This document shows positions 47,645-60,234 of a stretch of 64,000 nt of DNA, one piece after another. The notes beneath the pieces are model-generated. The model was not told the origin of the DNA, ran no database searches, and saw only the letters and a list, made by a program, of their open reading frames with translations. The position numbers and the translations under genes were made by a program. How positions within the stretch are numbered: position 1 is the first letter of the stretch; every line of letters begins with the position of its first letter. The stretch is from Lactarius indigo. Lineage: Eukaryota; Basidiomycota; Agaricomycetes; Russulales; Russulaceae. The stretch spans positions 682,001 to 746,000 of the forward strand of contig JAFKAC010000028.1 in assembly GCA_025766275.1 (NCBI GenBank), given 5' to 3'.

Positions 47645-49919
47645 ATGCTTCCAGCAAACTCTCTTCATCGTTCGAAACAAAACTCTAAATGGCAACCGAC
47701 ACAGAGCAGGGCGTTGACCCCTCCCCAACCAGAGGCCATCTACCTCACCTCACACCTCGACACCCACATCTCCGCAACGCGCCACCATTTCACCGGTGCT
47801 CCAGAGCTACCAGAGCCGCCCTACGCACCGTCCTATCACCCGCCAACAGGCTACTGGACCGCCGCAGAGAAGGCCCTCTTCTTCCATGCCCTCAGCACAC
47901 ACTCCCGCTTCCGCCCAGACCTCATCGCCTCCAGCATCGGCACCAAGTCTGTCCTCGACGTCATGGTGTACCTCGGTCTGCTACGCGACGGCGCACGGGG
48001 GTTCACAGCATCCCGCGGAGCGATTGCGCGCGACCAGCTCCCCGCCGCATACGAAGTCTCTCCCGCCCTCGTTGCGCTCGAGGACACGCACGCCGCGGTC
48101 CTTGCAGCTACGGAGCCCTCGCGTGCAGACGAGACGTGCGCTGCTGCGCGCGCGGAGGCGGAGCGTACGATACGGAACGGCTTGCGTGTGCGGAAGGGTG
48201 AGGGGGGAAGAGGTGCAGCGCGCGACCGTGCGGGCCAGCAGGCACGCAGGGAGGAGTTGGAGCGGTGGCGCGCGGAACAGGAGAGCTCGTGGGCGCGCGA
48301 GGACACGTTGGCGCGGTTGGATGGCATCGCGCTGCAGGCTCTGGATCGGATACTACGTGTAGACGAGGAGAGGAGAGCGGAAGGGCGCGGTATACCAGCT
48401 CCGCAGTCCGGACCACCAGTTACTGGACCGTCAACCACGGTACCTCCTTCTCGCGCTATGTCGCCAACCACTTCCGAACACCGTCCTACTCTCGCCCCGC
48501 GTAACAGGGACGACGATTCCGAGGACGTCCTGGCCAACCTCTCACCCGCGTCGCGCAGACGCGCCCACAAACGTCTCTACATGCGGCGAAAGCGTGCCGA
48601 AGCTTGCGGTGGTGTTGTGCAGCTCGACCCCATGCGGCTCAAGCCCGGGCGCAAGGCAAGCGCGACGAGCAAGAACAGACGGCGCCGTCCATCCACGCCT
48701 GATACCGACGGGGATGCGGAACAGAAGCGCAGAGGCAGGCACCCGCATGGCATGACGCGTCCGTATAAAGTCCAGCGCAAGCTGGACGAGCTCGGGATCG
48801 ACGCAGAGTACATGCGGGAGAATGGCCTGGGCCTATTCCGTCTCGGTGCGCTGTGGCGCTTCATGCGGTGCGTCTCACTCCCTTCCCCCTTCGTATTTGG
48901 CAGGTCTTGATGGCCGCAGGCTGTATCCCCGCCTCGACCCCTTGCGACCTAAAGGTGTCACCGAGTTCATCTCGGCGGGGACGATCCAGGTGCTGCACAC
49001 ACTCGTCGTGCGCTTCACGCGCGACATCGTACGGCGCGCCCTCGCTCTGCGCGAGCTCGACTTTTCCAGGCGCGGGCATATGAAGATGTGGCGCCTTGGA
49101 AAGCGCGTAGTTCGCCCGCCGCACGTACGTCGCGCGCTGCAGATCCGCGGTGCGTGCCTGAACAAACACACGCATTTCGATGAGCTGCTTGCGCAGTTCT
49201 CGGAAGGCGAGGAGGAAAGCGAGGAGGACGTGCCACTGGCGCTGCTCATGCAGGGTTGGAAGAGGGGCAGTGCTGCAGCCAGTGATGAGGAGGAAGACAG
49301 TAGTGGTCAAAGCGTGAACGAGGGTATTTGGACCGACGAGGACGACGAAGAGGTCGGACAGCACGGGGGTACCGTTAACAGCGCACGACCGCAGTATTCA
49401 CGACACCGCGAGACCTACGCCCCATTCATTTACGCTCCCGACCTCGTCGCGCCAGCTCACCCTTTCGGCATCTACGCGCCCGGCACGATTCCGGACCCGC
49501 TCGGCGCGATCTCGGATGGCGTGCGCAGGCGCCCAGCGGCCGTGCAGTACAACGAGAACTCGGAGCAGGAGGACGCGGATGACCTCATGCCAGACGAGAC
49601 GGACGACGAGGCGCTCGAGGTCGAGTTGGCCGCAGAGGCACTCGTCGACGGAGTCGACGCCCGTGCCGCCGCGGCGTACGAGGCGCGTGTATGGCGCGAG
49701 CTCCGCGGTGCCACGCGCTCACAGGGACGTATTCGCAAGCGCGCGGCGGAGGTGGATGTGGAGCACGCGCACGCGCACGCGCAACTAATGCATCCTCGCA
49801 AGCGGCGGAAGGTCGTGCGCAGCGGGTCGGCGGACGCGCTCAAAAGCCCGGATGGTGTCAAGGTGAAGAGTGCGGCGATGATCGAGGACTCGGACTCGGA
49901 CGATGAGTACGTGGGTTAG
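47645..49919 (+). CDS. SANT/Myb-domain protein, probable Rrn5-like Pol I factor
   Basis: Two exons, 47645-48845 and 48904-49919, give 738 aa; the 58-bp intron (GTGCGC...GGCAG) is the only choice that keeps frame and normal intron length. Near residues 68-115 a SANT-like domain reads GYWTAAEKALFFHALSTHSR and GTKSVLDVMVYL. This arrangement resembles Rrn5, a subunit of the RNA polymerase I upstream activating factor. A long coiled Arg/Glu-rich region follows (REELERWRAEQESSWARED), then a basic stretch KRLYMRRKRAEA. The C-terminus is strongly acidic (GEEESEEDV, DSDSDDEYV), common in nucleolar proteins. Rrn5 identity rests on SANT similarity and overall layout; another SANT chromatin protein is possible. 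The ATG at 47645 is used because it is the only start in the SANT frame. Confidence 0.6.
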
Positions 49920-51990
49920 CTGGCTTTGTGGCCAGACCCGGATGCGAATACTGTAGTGCGTTATAATTCGATTATCGGAGCGACTGGCTCGATCTAATGA
50001 TATTACCTTACTACATTAACAGTCGCGGTTTTCGCCGTGACAAAGTACAGGACGCTAGACATGGATATTGGATATTGCTACGCTACTACCTTCGGCTGGG
50101 CTGCTGCGTCTGCAAGAATGCCCGGCCTTGGTCGCTCTTCAGTCATTCCCACCGGTTCCTACTGCGACCTAACTCGAAAATACCCAACGCACGAGCGCTC
50201 AAGCCTTAAGACCTATGGCCTCCAAGAAGCGCATTGTCCAGGTATCCTTCGAGAACCCTAAGAACCCCCTTCCTAGTCACTGACCCGAGAATATGGTGCG
50301 CAGCGCCGCCGAGTCCCATCGTTACATTTGCGGCAATACCCCGAGAAGGTGTCGAAGTTCTACCCACGGTCGTTTCCTAGACAAAATATAGCGGTTATCG
50401 TGTCGCGAAGGGGATACCGTGACGGTGGTGTGCGGTATGAGAGAAGGAGGGCCTCGTCTCGGAATCGGACATCACCCCGCTGGTGGTTACGGTGCGACGG
50501 ACTAAGAGGACTCCAACACCCTCTTCTTTCATACTCGTTGTTATGCTCACGGAACCCGAGGACTTAGAAAATAAGCTGACTTGGAAGAGAACCACGATTT
50601 ATTGTTCACGACGACCGATACGCTCAACTAGAAAGCTGGTGAGGATTGGCAGGACTAACTTAATCGCGACGACGAACCTGCTTATTGTTCTTACTTCTGA
50701 GCAGGAAGGCGATGGCAATTTCTGGGTCTGGCTTGTTCCGCCAGTACCCCGCCATCCTCCGTGAAGGTACCCTCTTGGTCCTGCTTCTCGAGTCGAACCT
50801 TGGTAGCGATGCCGTAGTAACAGCGAACTCCGACGTCTTCTTACTTCTTGAGGCCTTGAAGGCCGGAATGTTCCGTTTCAACCACGTACGCGCATGTTTG
50901 CGTGGGGTGCAGACCGCTACCCATCACCGGCGACGGTTCAAATTCTCTGGGTCATGGTGTCGTTTCATCGCGAGCGTGCACCATTCTTTGCACAAACACC
51001 GACGTCCCTCGTGCTTCTTGTGGGGTGATGACTTCTCTATGTCTGATAGGATCACTACGTATCTTGAGACCCGGGCTCGTATCGAACTTGAACGCCCTGC
51101 TTTTCAGGTTTGTCTTGTGACCGATGACGTGTTATGTCCCGTAGCGCCCGGTGGACATATCATATTGGGGGTTTGGTTCGTGTGCTTACTTCAATCTCGC
51201 TATGATAGCAGTCTGGGCCAAACGTCACAGTCAAGCGTCAAGATTCGAACCCGGACCCTTCCCAAGGAGTCCCATAGTGTGATTTTCAACGGTCACGACG
51301 AACTCATTGATCTAATGATAGATGATGTTCTGCCTCCGAAGTTCTCGCAGGGCGGCAATCCTTTACATCTCACACGAAGAGCCACAGGATATATTGTGGG
51401 CCATTAAGGCACTTTCTGATGAGTGGCAAACTCGTATTGAGGTTGGGAAATGCGAGCGGGATTGGATAGCGATAACTTATCCCCGCGGGGTGGTGAGATG
51501 TTTCTGATAGTTTCGGATGAAAGATAGGCGGGCGTTGGCAGAGAGTTGAACTAGCCTCCCTTGTCTGGGCTTCTCTCAATGAAGCTCCTGGTACATTTGC
51601 TTGTAGATAGGGTATTTTCATTAAGACAGGCCGTGAACCAGGGGCAGCCTTACACAGCCTCATGTGAGCTGTACATATCGCGGTTGTGTGGTACTCATGG
51701 ATGTGGCTCTATATGCAGCATACAAGCGCGTGTGTCAATTATCATGGAACTCCCGTGATAGATTCAATACGTTTCTCGCCCCCACGGCGCCAACATAAGC
51801 GCTTCGTTGTCAAATAACTCATAGTTGCTGTCCCAGGGCCTACTAGGGTTATGAGGTTACGCTCGGGCTAGTAAAGCCCCCAATGCAGTGCTCATTCAGG
51901 GGCTGTTTACGAGACCTCCTGGGAAAAGTCCTCGGGAATGAACTGAATATAGAACGCTCTCCTCTCAGACCTAGAGCGACCAAACAAAAA
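49920..51990. other. 2 kb without a supportable gene
   Basis: A 240-codon open frame (50685-51407, plus) and others occur, but none carries a recognisable motif. No target-site duplication, terminal repeat or reverse transcriptase motif was found. A B-box-like GGTTCGAAT on the minus strand near 51248 was examined and rejected as a tRNA. Possibly decayed intergenic sequence. Confidence 0.45.
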
Positions 51991-54729
51991 TCAGCTCGGG
52001 AATGGAAGATGGCCGCTCAAGAGGCATAATACGCACAAAGGGGATGCGTTGATAAACGCTTGCGGCGCAATGAGAGCGCGCCTATCTCCCGTGGGCTTGT
52101 ATTGCGCCTCGTACGACCAATACGATGTCACGTAGTCTTCATACGAGAAGAAAAAGTGGACTCGGTGTGAGACGGGATTGTCGTTGACACGAAGCTGGTT
52201 GAGATGTTGATCGAGGTGCGATGCCCGGTCACTTTCCAAACAGTGGTTAGGCACATTAATCTCTGTGAAGGGAAAGCAGCAGACCTAGAATCATACTCTC
52301 GAGCGGGATATTGTACTCCCGTGCGAGCGACGAAACACGTGTGGTGATACTTCGCCAGCGGGAAGCACTCTCGGAGTGGGCATCTCGTGGCTTCTCATGC
52401 AACGAGAATTGTTGCTGGTATGAGACAGAAGACGATCTGACAAACGTAAACCTGGGCGTTTCCGTAATCAGGCTGTTTACGAACGATCAACCAAGAGGGA
52501 TGTAGTGCGCACCGGGTGATGTTTGGAGAAATCTCGCTCGTTATCACGTCATCAAACTCCCCTTCGAAAGAACAATCGATCGAAAGTCGTTTTCGGAACG
52601 GCTCATCCACACCAAGAATTTTCGACTGTTGGGGACCGAGAATTTTCCTGACGTTACCGACTACTGTGAATGTCCTTTTTCTCGAAACGGGATCCGAAAC
52701 GAGAAATCCAACGTCTCCATAGCCGGAGTTCGAAAAGATTCCGCTGCGATCGTCGAGGGGCCAGTCAACCATCGAGGCCCGGAGTTCACGCAGCATAGGC
52801 GGCGTCCATTGCGCGTCCCGTAGGTCCATCAGTATGGTACCGTAAACGTGGGTGGGGGGTTGTGCTCCGCAAAGTAAGATCGATCCCGCAATCTGATTAG
52901 CAAGTTGACAGGCGCGCTTGACTGGGTCTAGAAAAGCAAATTCGTCGACAGAGGATTCCATGCAATTTAACGAAAACAGACCCTCTTCTCCAATGGCCAG
53001 GGCGGAACCGGGGTATCTGCCCCCAAATACCTCAACATCACACAGGAGATCAGCCGGATTTCGGGAATGAGGCAGTCAAAAGACCACCTACTTCGTGACA
53101 AAGCCAGACCAAGGGGCCGCGATGGTTGGTGCCCCTTCTATCCGAGGTGATGTTTGCTCCGATGACTACGTTACCGCAGTTGTCGACTCTAATGCTTGAA
53201 AGCATTGCGAGCGAGGGGTATTCGACTTGGCCGTAGATCGCGGGCCACCTTCCCGTGTTCGCTAACATAGAGAGACCTGCCTGCGGGAGGCTGCGTGAGA
53301 AGGTGCAGAAAAAGATACCAAAAATCACACACGCGTAAGTGCTCGGCCTTGGGTCGATATAGTTAGTTGGTTGGACGCCCACGACTAATATGCAACAAGA
53401 CTCACAACCCGAGTAGCGACTGCCGCGACGTGTAGTAGCTGGCCAGATCTAAGATACGGTGTGACGAACGATTTCAGATCTGTGCGACCCGCTGAAAAAC
53501 GAGCGGGTCAACGGATGATTTGGCCCACGAAGTCCCTTCCTTCTTACTATCGTGCAGGACGATGAACAAAGGAGTACTGTTGTTGTGCGATATTCCAAAC
53601 AACTGAGGCAGATGTGCATCCCTGAGACGTGTCACTGAGATGATGTACAATCACGCCGATCGGTGGCTCATACCATACGCTCTTCAGGAATGCGATGTCC
53701 TTGCTCCAATACTGTAGAAGGCGTTGTAGTGATGCATCGTATGCGCATCGCTGCCGTACCTGCTCTGCTCTAGTGCCGTCATAGCTTTTGACAAGAATAG
53801 GGCGCCCATCGATAGACGCCGTCCTTGTGTTTTCCCACCACCCGCCGTTCCGAGTCGGTGGCTGAACCCCATGAAGTACGATTTCTGAACGATGGACAAG
53901 GGGGTACTAGTGCGCCATAACTAAGATATTCCACCAAATTCTACTGAGCGAGCGAACTTACACCATCTCTGTCCTTGGAATGTACGTGGGGACCCAGCCG
54001 GGGATAGGTGTCAGTGATCTCCGGCCATCGGGTGAGTCGTAATCTGAGTACTAGGTCTGCTCTTGGGGGCAGCACGACTCGGTGGGTGTCATCTAGACGT
54101 AACGTACGGCGGGCTTCTTCAAAATAGAGTCCTGAAAACGAATTAGCGTAGTCGTACCTATAAGAGACGTCTACTTACTTGAAGGACAGAAATACAATCT
54201 ATTAAAGATAGTTTCAGCTCTTCGATCTTGTGCCTGACCTGAATACGCTTGAAAATCTGGGTCAGGAATCCTGCCTGAGAAAGACTATACATCCAGTTCG
54301 AGATCGTAAGCAGGTGTCTGAAGGAGACGGACATCTCGTCACGATATATATTCGTATACCAAAAGGTGGACGCTCACGACTCCAGTTGATCTAGTGGCGC
54401 TTTCATGCCGTACGGCGGTGGGTCCCATCTATCGCGAAAGATAGTGCAGACCCTTGAGACGCAGTCCACTATGAGTCGCGCCAACCGAAGACACGAGTCT
54501 TTGTTCATCTTAGCCACCTACAGGTGGATGTCGTCTGAGGTTGGCTACGGGGTAAGCCGGAGAAGAAGGCACATGCCTCTGCTGCTTCCATAATGTTGGC
54601 TGAGAGTGTGAAAATTCGGGTAAGAACGGGTGTTTGGGGAGCATCTTTGAGATCGACTCGCAGTTGGGGAATAGGTCTCGAAGGGGTAGATGGTTGAGAA
54701 GGGCGAATACAGTCAATTATGAGAGACAT
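51991..54729 (-). CDS. Possible MLKL-NTD-like helical-domain protein, gene or pseudogene
   Basis: Coding-like exons lie on the minus strand. Near the start, KMNKDSCLRLARLIVDCV (about 54513-54460) and, after a clean GTGAGC intron at 54378, WMYSLSQAGFLTQIF and KIEELKLSLIDCISVLQ (to 54179) match the pattern of helical N-terminal domains (MLKL NTD-like) common in Agaricomycete kinases and STAND proteins. Further exons at about 54120-53960, 53790-53680, 53310-53100, 53038-52440 and 52430-52310 and a final one 52262-51991 encode a conserved-looking C-terminus of unknown type (FFSYEDYVTSYWSYEAQ near the end). The introns 53100-53039 and before 52262 fit well, but at least two other junctions do not close or need introns near 31 bp. 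Damage or an incomplete model is likely. Domain assignment is from remembered family patterns. Confidence 0.4.
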
Positions 54730-56294
54730 GATCCAAGGTAGGATAAGCCCGCTGGGCGGTAGCCGGTGACCGCCTCTTAATAACTGTCTCGAAAGAATTA
54801 CCGAAAGAAAGGTCCCTATCCATGCTGGGTAAACGAGGGAAAGGCGATGGCGATGGTAAGGGGACCGTGGGTATCCGGAGATCTAGTCAGAAAAGAAACG
54901 GCTGCACATTGTGCATTACCGTAGCGCAGCCTCCTTGGGGACAGCTGAGATTGAAAGCGATGCATCCATAGCCCCCCGCGAATTGGTCCCAGGTTGTTCA
55001 GGCACGCGCGTGGGGAATTGGGGGCGCTGACTTGGTCAGCATGGTCACAGTGGCATCATGATTAAGGGTGGCATGCCAGTCAAGATGCCGTGTGTCCCCA
55101 CCCTTGCGCCAAAACTACAGGTTTTAGTCAAATTCGCGTCGGTTCGATTCTGCGTTTTGTGTACCTTGCTAACAGGAGTGTACGGTCAGATCTGCCTGGG
55201 ATTCTTCAAGTGCCGGTGTCCGGCGGAACCTCGGATCGTTGCAGGGACTCGAGAGAAGGGCAGTGGGCAGTCCAGCAGAACCAGCACGCGTCCCGACTCC
55301 CGAGGCGGAGATGATTGCGGTAGAGGAAGGCGATATCATCTACGACACATCCAGTTCATACAGTGACGGGATCGTACTCTTTCAAGTTGGTCCGGACTAT
55401 CCGGTGCTATTTTCCAAGCCTTCAGATATTCTTCTCGGAACTCCGGTCACGGAAACTCGAAATTACCACGTCGCTACCACGTGACGCTTTGTGGCAATGC
55501 GAAAAAGGTACGAAATCGCCCGGGCAGGTCCGCTCGTTCCCCACTCCGCCGCCTCAGACGAGTTACTACTTGTACAGAAAAACCTCACTTCGACTAGAGA
55601 GCATATACCGACATTCTATCTCGAGGATTCGTAGTTAAATTCCGTGTGCGACCCCGAGTTTCGGGAGTCCGATGTAGGTGACTTGGTCGGTGATCGATGG
55701 TTCCCGAGAGCCGATCCGGTTTGTCAGTTGATTCTTCTCACACAACCCAGGGGAGAAAGCTATGACGGATCCAAAAAAAAAGAGAGAAAGTTATGACTTC
55801 CTAGGAACTTTTTACCCGGGCTACATATACGTTTTCCATTCCGTACACTGCTGTGCGACGCAGTTGCGGAAGAGAGATTTATTTGGTACAGATCCGTTTT
55901 TCTTAGCCTACGTCTTGCCGAATTCGTCCACATGCTGTTCGTTATTAAGGAGCAGGAGTTGAGTTTTGTCCATTTGGCCGTGGTTAAATTCCTCGGCCAT
56001 CTGTGGCGAAGGTCCAAAGGAAGCTGTGTTTTCGCGGACTTGCCCATTGCAAAAATTGGATTAGATGACATGGGTTGGTCTCCCGGTGCGAGGCCCACGC
56101 AGTTGCTATTTAAGCATTCAAACCATCCGTCGGTAAGGCAGAAGGATTCAATCCGGACGTATCAAGGCAATGCTGTTTTTTTGCAAATAAAAAGACATAG
56201 CTGCAAATGTTGGGGCGCTATTGCCATGCGAACCATACATCCAGCGTCCTTCTACTAACTCCCAATTTTCGATGACCCAGGACGCTTTAGGGCC
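54730..56294. other. 1.6 kb with no confident gene
   Basis: One stretch on the plus strand (about 55300-55484) has protein-like composition (EMIAVEEGDIIYDTSSSYSD and on) but neighbouring exons could not be joined. Other ORFs are short. It may be a fragment of an unrecognised gene. Confidence 0.4.
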
Positions 56295-58443
56295 TCAGGT
56301 ATCCTCGGGAGACTTGTCGCGCTCTAGACCATCCTCCGGTTCGCGGCTCCGCCACACCATCTCACGCACCGCCAAGTCACCTCGGCGCCTTTCTAGGAGG
56401 GCGATAAGCTGCGCGCACAAGATGGATTTGTTTCCAGTTGTGCTGATGGCCGGGTTGTACGCCGCGTGGGCAGATAAGTTACGCTTGAGAGCAGCGAGCT
56501 CAAGTGTACATGCCACCTCGGGCTGCGTAATGAGGGGCGGGAGAGGTGAAAGGAGGTATTGTGTATGCAGCGCTTCTCCGACCGTTAGTGCAATCAAGGG
56601 CGGAAGGAATGCGGGACTTACTGTCGATATATGCCTCACAATCTGCTGGGACGTCGAGGAAGAGATAGTCAGAAAATGAAATAAGACGGCGGAGACCAGT
56701 CATGCTGATTATTGTGCCACGAAGGCCAAGCAACCTTAGGCGTGAAAGTAACAATAAAGCAGGAAAGGCATTATCTGTGACTGATCTGTTGCCGCGTAGC
56801 GTGAGAGAAGTGAGTGTACGACGCAAGGCAACGAGGTAGAAGATCCTAGCAGAAAGATAAAAGGAAGTAGAGGCGCCGGCAGAGCGGTGCGTACCCAATG
56901 TCACAGACGCCAGTACAATTCAGATTTAATTCCTCGAGACTCGGCAGGTGGTGAATATGCAGGAGATCGTCGTCCGTCAAGGGAACATCTTCGAGCACAA
57001 GTATCGAGAGAGAGCGGAAAGTGTGTAGTTTTCGAAACACTAGTGAGTGCCAAGATATTACGAAGTACATGTAGCTTCGCGCTCTTTACGCACCCTGTAG
57101 AACATTATCCAACTCGTAAGGGTTGAGGCCAGTGAGGGAACTCTGGAGGTTAAGGCGCCTGATAGGGGATTGACCCAGTAATTCAAGTAAACGCGCGTTG
57201 AGGTGACCTGTCACAATATAGCAAATGACTATCCGCGCAAGCTAGTCATCATACCGCCATCTGCCAATATATCTACTACTCTTTGCAAATTAACAGAACT
57301 GCAGGATTTGACTTCGCATTCGAGCCCTTTCCGTGCTAGCTCCTTCTTGAGTTGGTCGATTAACTGGGAAGACGGACGAAATGAGGCTATATATCTAGGA
57401 GTCAGAGAAGAACCCTCTGAAAGAGGAGTTTCGTCAGCACTGGAAGGGAAAAAAAAACTTCTCCAAGAGATGAGAAGTGGCGCGTGGGACAACCTAGGCA
57501 CAGCATATATGCGAGGACACACGGTGCCAAGTCTGGACTCGGGACACCTGTATAATCCCATACCGGAAACACGAACCTTGGACAAGAACAGGAGAATGGA
57601 CGCTGTTCGAGGGAGATACACGACTAGCGTCTAGGACATCCAACTCTACATCAGCGGAGTACAACCTGTCCAAATGCGCGAGATTGACAAATGGGTCTGC
57701 TTTAGCTACTTCAAAAGAAGATTGGTCAAGTATTAGGGATGAACGCATGCGCTTCGAGAGCCGCAGAGGTCGCTGAAGGTGGGCGACTGGGAGGAGAGAG
57801 ATGCATACTCGCGCTTTCCTAGACTTAGCCCAAGAACAAGAGACGAACGAGGTCGAGAATCTCCGTTATTGTTTAAAAGAGATGCCGGACGCTTAGCGGG
57901 CACATCGGGAAGTGGCAGTGACAGCGACTGAAAGGAGCGGCGGACGCCTATAGTGGGGGAAAAAGGTGCAAAAACGTCATCCGACGAAGGAGCCCTAGTG
58001 TGAGAAATCCGTTTCGAAAGGGTGTATGGGGATAACAGAAAACCCGAAGAGGCAATAAGGTCTTCTGCGATCCCAGGAGAGGGATAAACCAGCCGAGCTA
58101 AAAAGGAGAGGAGGTATTGCTCGCGTGAGGCAGGTTGGCCAACGAATGAGCCAGAGATATTCTTGAGGAATGACGATGCGGACTCTGTGGAAGAGTAACA
58201 GGGTTCCTGGTATCAAGAAGAGGTTCTTTGGCCATCTCGTCAGAGAAAGAGAATCCAGGTTACAGTATTGTACGCGTTTGACAATTTCGGACTCGGTCCG
58301 TGAACCACGTGATATTCGAATCGGGCGACATGACTCGGAGGAATCGTAATGCTCACGGTCCCATGGACAGGTTGTTCGCTTTGGGCGCTCTTCTCCACTT
58401 CACCTTGAGATCTGATGACCATTGACAGACTTCCGAAGCTCAT
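56295..58443 (-). CDS. Leucine-rich-repeat protein, exon structure partly resolved
   Basis: Minus-strand segments read as one protein. The N-terminal part has IPPSHVARFEYHVVHGPSPK (about 58340-58280); after an intron ending at an ACCAG acceptor comes SASSFLKNISGSFVGQPASR and a Ser/Pro-rich stretch to about 57860. A middle part has SSFEVAKADPFVNLAHLDRL (57725-57660). LRR units follow: LSILVLEDVPLTDDDLLHI and LPSLEELNLNCTGVCDI (about 56990-56900), then LTSLTLRGNRSVTDNAF and LRLLGLRGTIISMTGLRRL (56820-56690), the LxxLxLxxNxxxTD pattern of AMN1/F-box-type LRRs. The last exon ends at 56295 after LERRRGDLAVREMVWRS. Most introns are 50-60 bp GT-AG, but one junction at about 56895-56850 does not close in frame. 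No F-box was identified. Function unknown; LRR proteins of this type often bind partners for ubiquitin ligases. Confidence 0.5.
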
Positions 58444-60147
58444 TGCATTTGATTTGGAGTCAGTTCTTCGATGTTTTTACCAGTAAGCTCGGCTGATATA
58501 TTCCATGCAGTTATACCCTCTGGCCATTGTGGATCGATACCCATATTAGCTGTACGTTCCGCGGGGACCCAACAAAATTTTGCTGGGCCGGCATATTTCA
58601 CTGACATTCACTTGTCCGTTATAGCTTCATTGAAGCGTGATGGGGACACATTAAATGAAGTTCACGACAAGTACGTCCTCCTAGTACTACCAGTCCTGTT
58701 CAGGTTCTGGAAAGCAATATCTAAGTCGGATGCTCTAGATATGGTGACATAGTCGCCTTCTACGATGACGTCCCACAGATTCTGCATAGATTGCGTGCCG
58801 CGGGCGTCGTGATAGCAGCGTGCTCTCGGACGACGGCTTCTGCTCTGTGAGTGCTCTATGGCGTATAGCATGTACTCCTCTGAATAGCAGACCATTCGTC
58901 AAGCGCTCGCCAAGCTCTCTCTCTACTACTTGTACCCCCGAAGGCCGGAGACAATGGATCACGGGTCATGCCTGCTACCAAGTTCTTTGACCAGAAAGAG
59001 ATATATCCTGGTGCGTTGGTACTTGAACCGAACCAATACTTGATCGGCGGACTACTCACAACACATGGTACTCTACGATTAGGTTCCAAGATTGCCCATT
59101 TCAAACAACTGCATAAAAAGACGGGGATTTCATATTCTGAGATGGTAACTTGGCCAGTTCACGCCGTTTTCTCTTCCCTCTTATATGAATTGTCGTGTCT
59201 CAGTTATTTTTCGACGATGAGTTACGAAACAAAGAGGTCGAATCCCTAGGTGAGTTATCTCACACATCCGAGTTATCTGAGTGATGTTTAATACCTTGCC
59301 TTCCCAAGGTGTCACCTTCCAATTAGTTCCTCGCGGTCTCGACAACGCTACTTTCGAGAAGGGCTTAGCGAGTTGGAGGAGCCGGAACCCAGAAATCTCT
59401 CTCGACGAGTCCGCCAGTAGTAGCGCCCAAGACGGCAAGACTCCGTGAGCATCACGCGACTCGTTCCTGTGTCATCGCGGGTTACCCCAAGTCACGCCTT
59501 TGATACACCAAGAACATAGAGTTGTGAGGAGAATGGGGCTCGTTTCCTTAATTCCCAGGGATCATATACAGCACTTATTTTCAATAGTTGTATCCAGTGC
59601 ACACCAGATATTTAGAATCACGGGACTCGTAGAACTGCAGCCTGTGACTTTCCCCAGGACTCAGGACTCAGGAATTTGATGGGACCAATTCGAAACTGAA
59701 TATACAGTCGTAGCGGCTAGGTTAGAATGAGAAACCAACTTCAAGTTGGACGTCAGCGTTTGACCGGTACTTCACATTGTTACATAATCCGGACAGCTCG
59801 GTCCACACTCGGTCCGCGCCTCGGAAACCCGGTTCCGAGTCCTTGCTTCCAACCTCCGAGACATTCCTCTTGCGTCCTCCTCGTCGCTGCGCAAGCAATG
59901 GGGTTGAATCTCTGCTTCCTAGATACCCAACTGCCGTTTATCCACGATACGAAACCTGTGTTCTCTTGATAGATTGTGTTGTCCACGTGTCAATCTTGCC
60001 ACACCCAGCGAACAATGGCCATCTGGTGTGCCAGCCACAATCGTCAAAGTCAGTCACTTGTGTCACTGTCCACCTCACGCGAGCTGCCATACTAAATCGA
60101 CCCCACCACAGGCAGGTGTGGCCTGGCCGTTTGTGTTCGTGCTCATT
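58444..60147. other. 1.7 kb with ORF fragments, no gene called
   Basis: Fragments with coding-like composition occur on the minus strand at 58856-59104 and 59181-59438 and on the plus strand at 58471-58752, but none matches a family I know and no consistent splicing joins them. The right end should hold the upstream region of the CCCH gene. Confidence 0.4.
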
Positions 60148-60155
60148 TATATAAG
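60148..60155 (+). promoter_or_regulatory. TATA box of the CCCH zinc-finger gene
   Basis: TATATAAG lies 87 bases before the ATG at 60235, with a pyrimidine-rich stretch about 30 bases downstream of it that could be the transcription start. Confidence 0.55.
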
Positions 60156-60234
60156 ATGGGGGCGACCGTCTCATTTCCTTGCTCCAATCTCTCAGTTATC
60201 ATCTCCCCCGAAACACCCTTCAACTACTGTCACA

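Noticed and set aside
48866..48903. 36-bp intron (GTGCGTCTC...GGCAG) in the SANT gene
   Set aside because: It breaks the frame with a stop; the overlapping 58-bp intron starting at 48846 keeps frame and has a normal length.
51225..51310. tRNA-like B box (GGTTCGAAT on the minus strand)
   Set aside because: The T stem pairs poorly and no acceptor or anticodon stem can be drawn around it.
50685..51407. 240-codon open frame as a transposon protein
   Set aside because: No reverse transcriptase, integrase or transposase motif and no terminal repeats were found around it.
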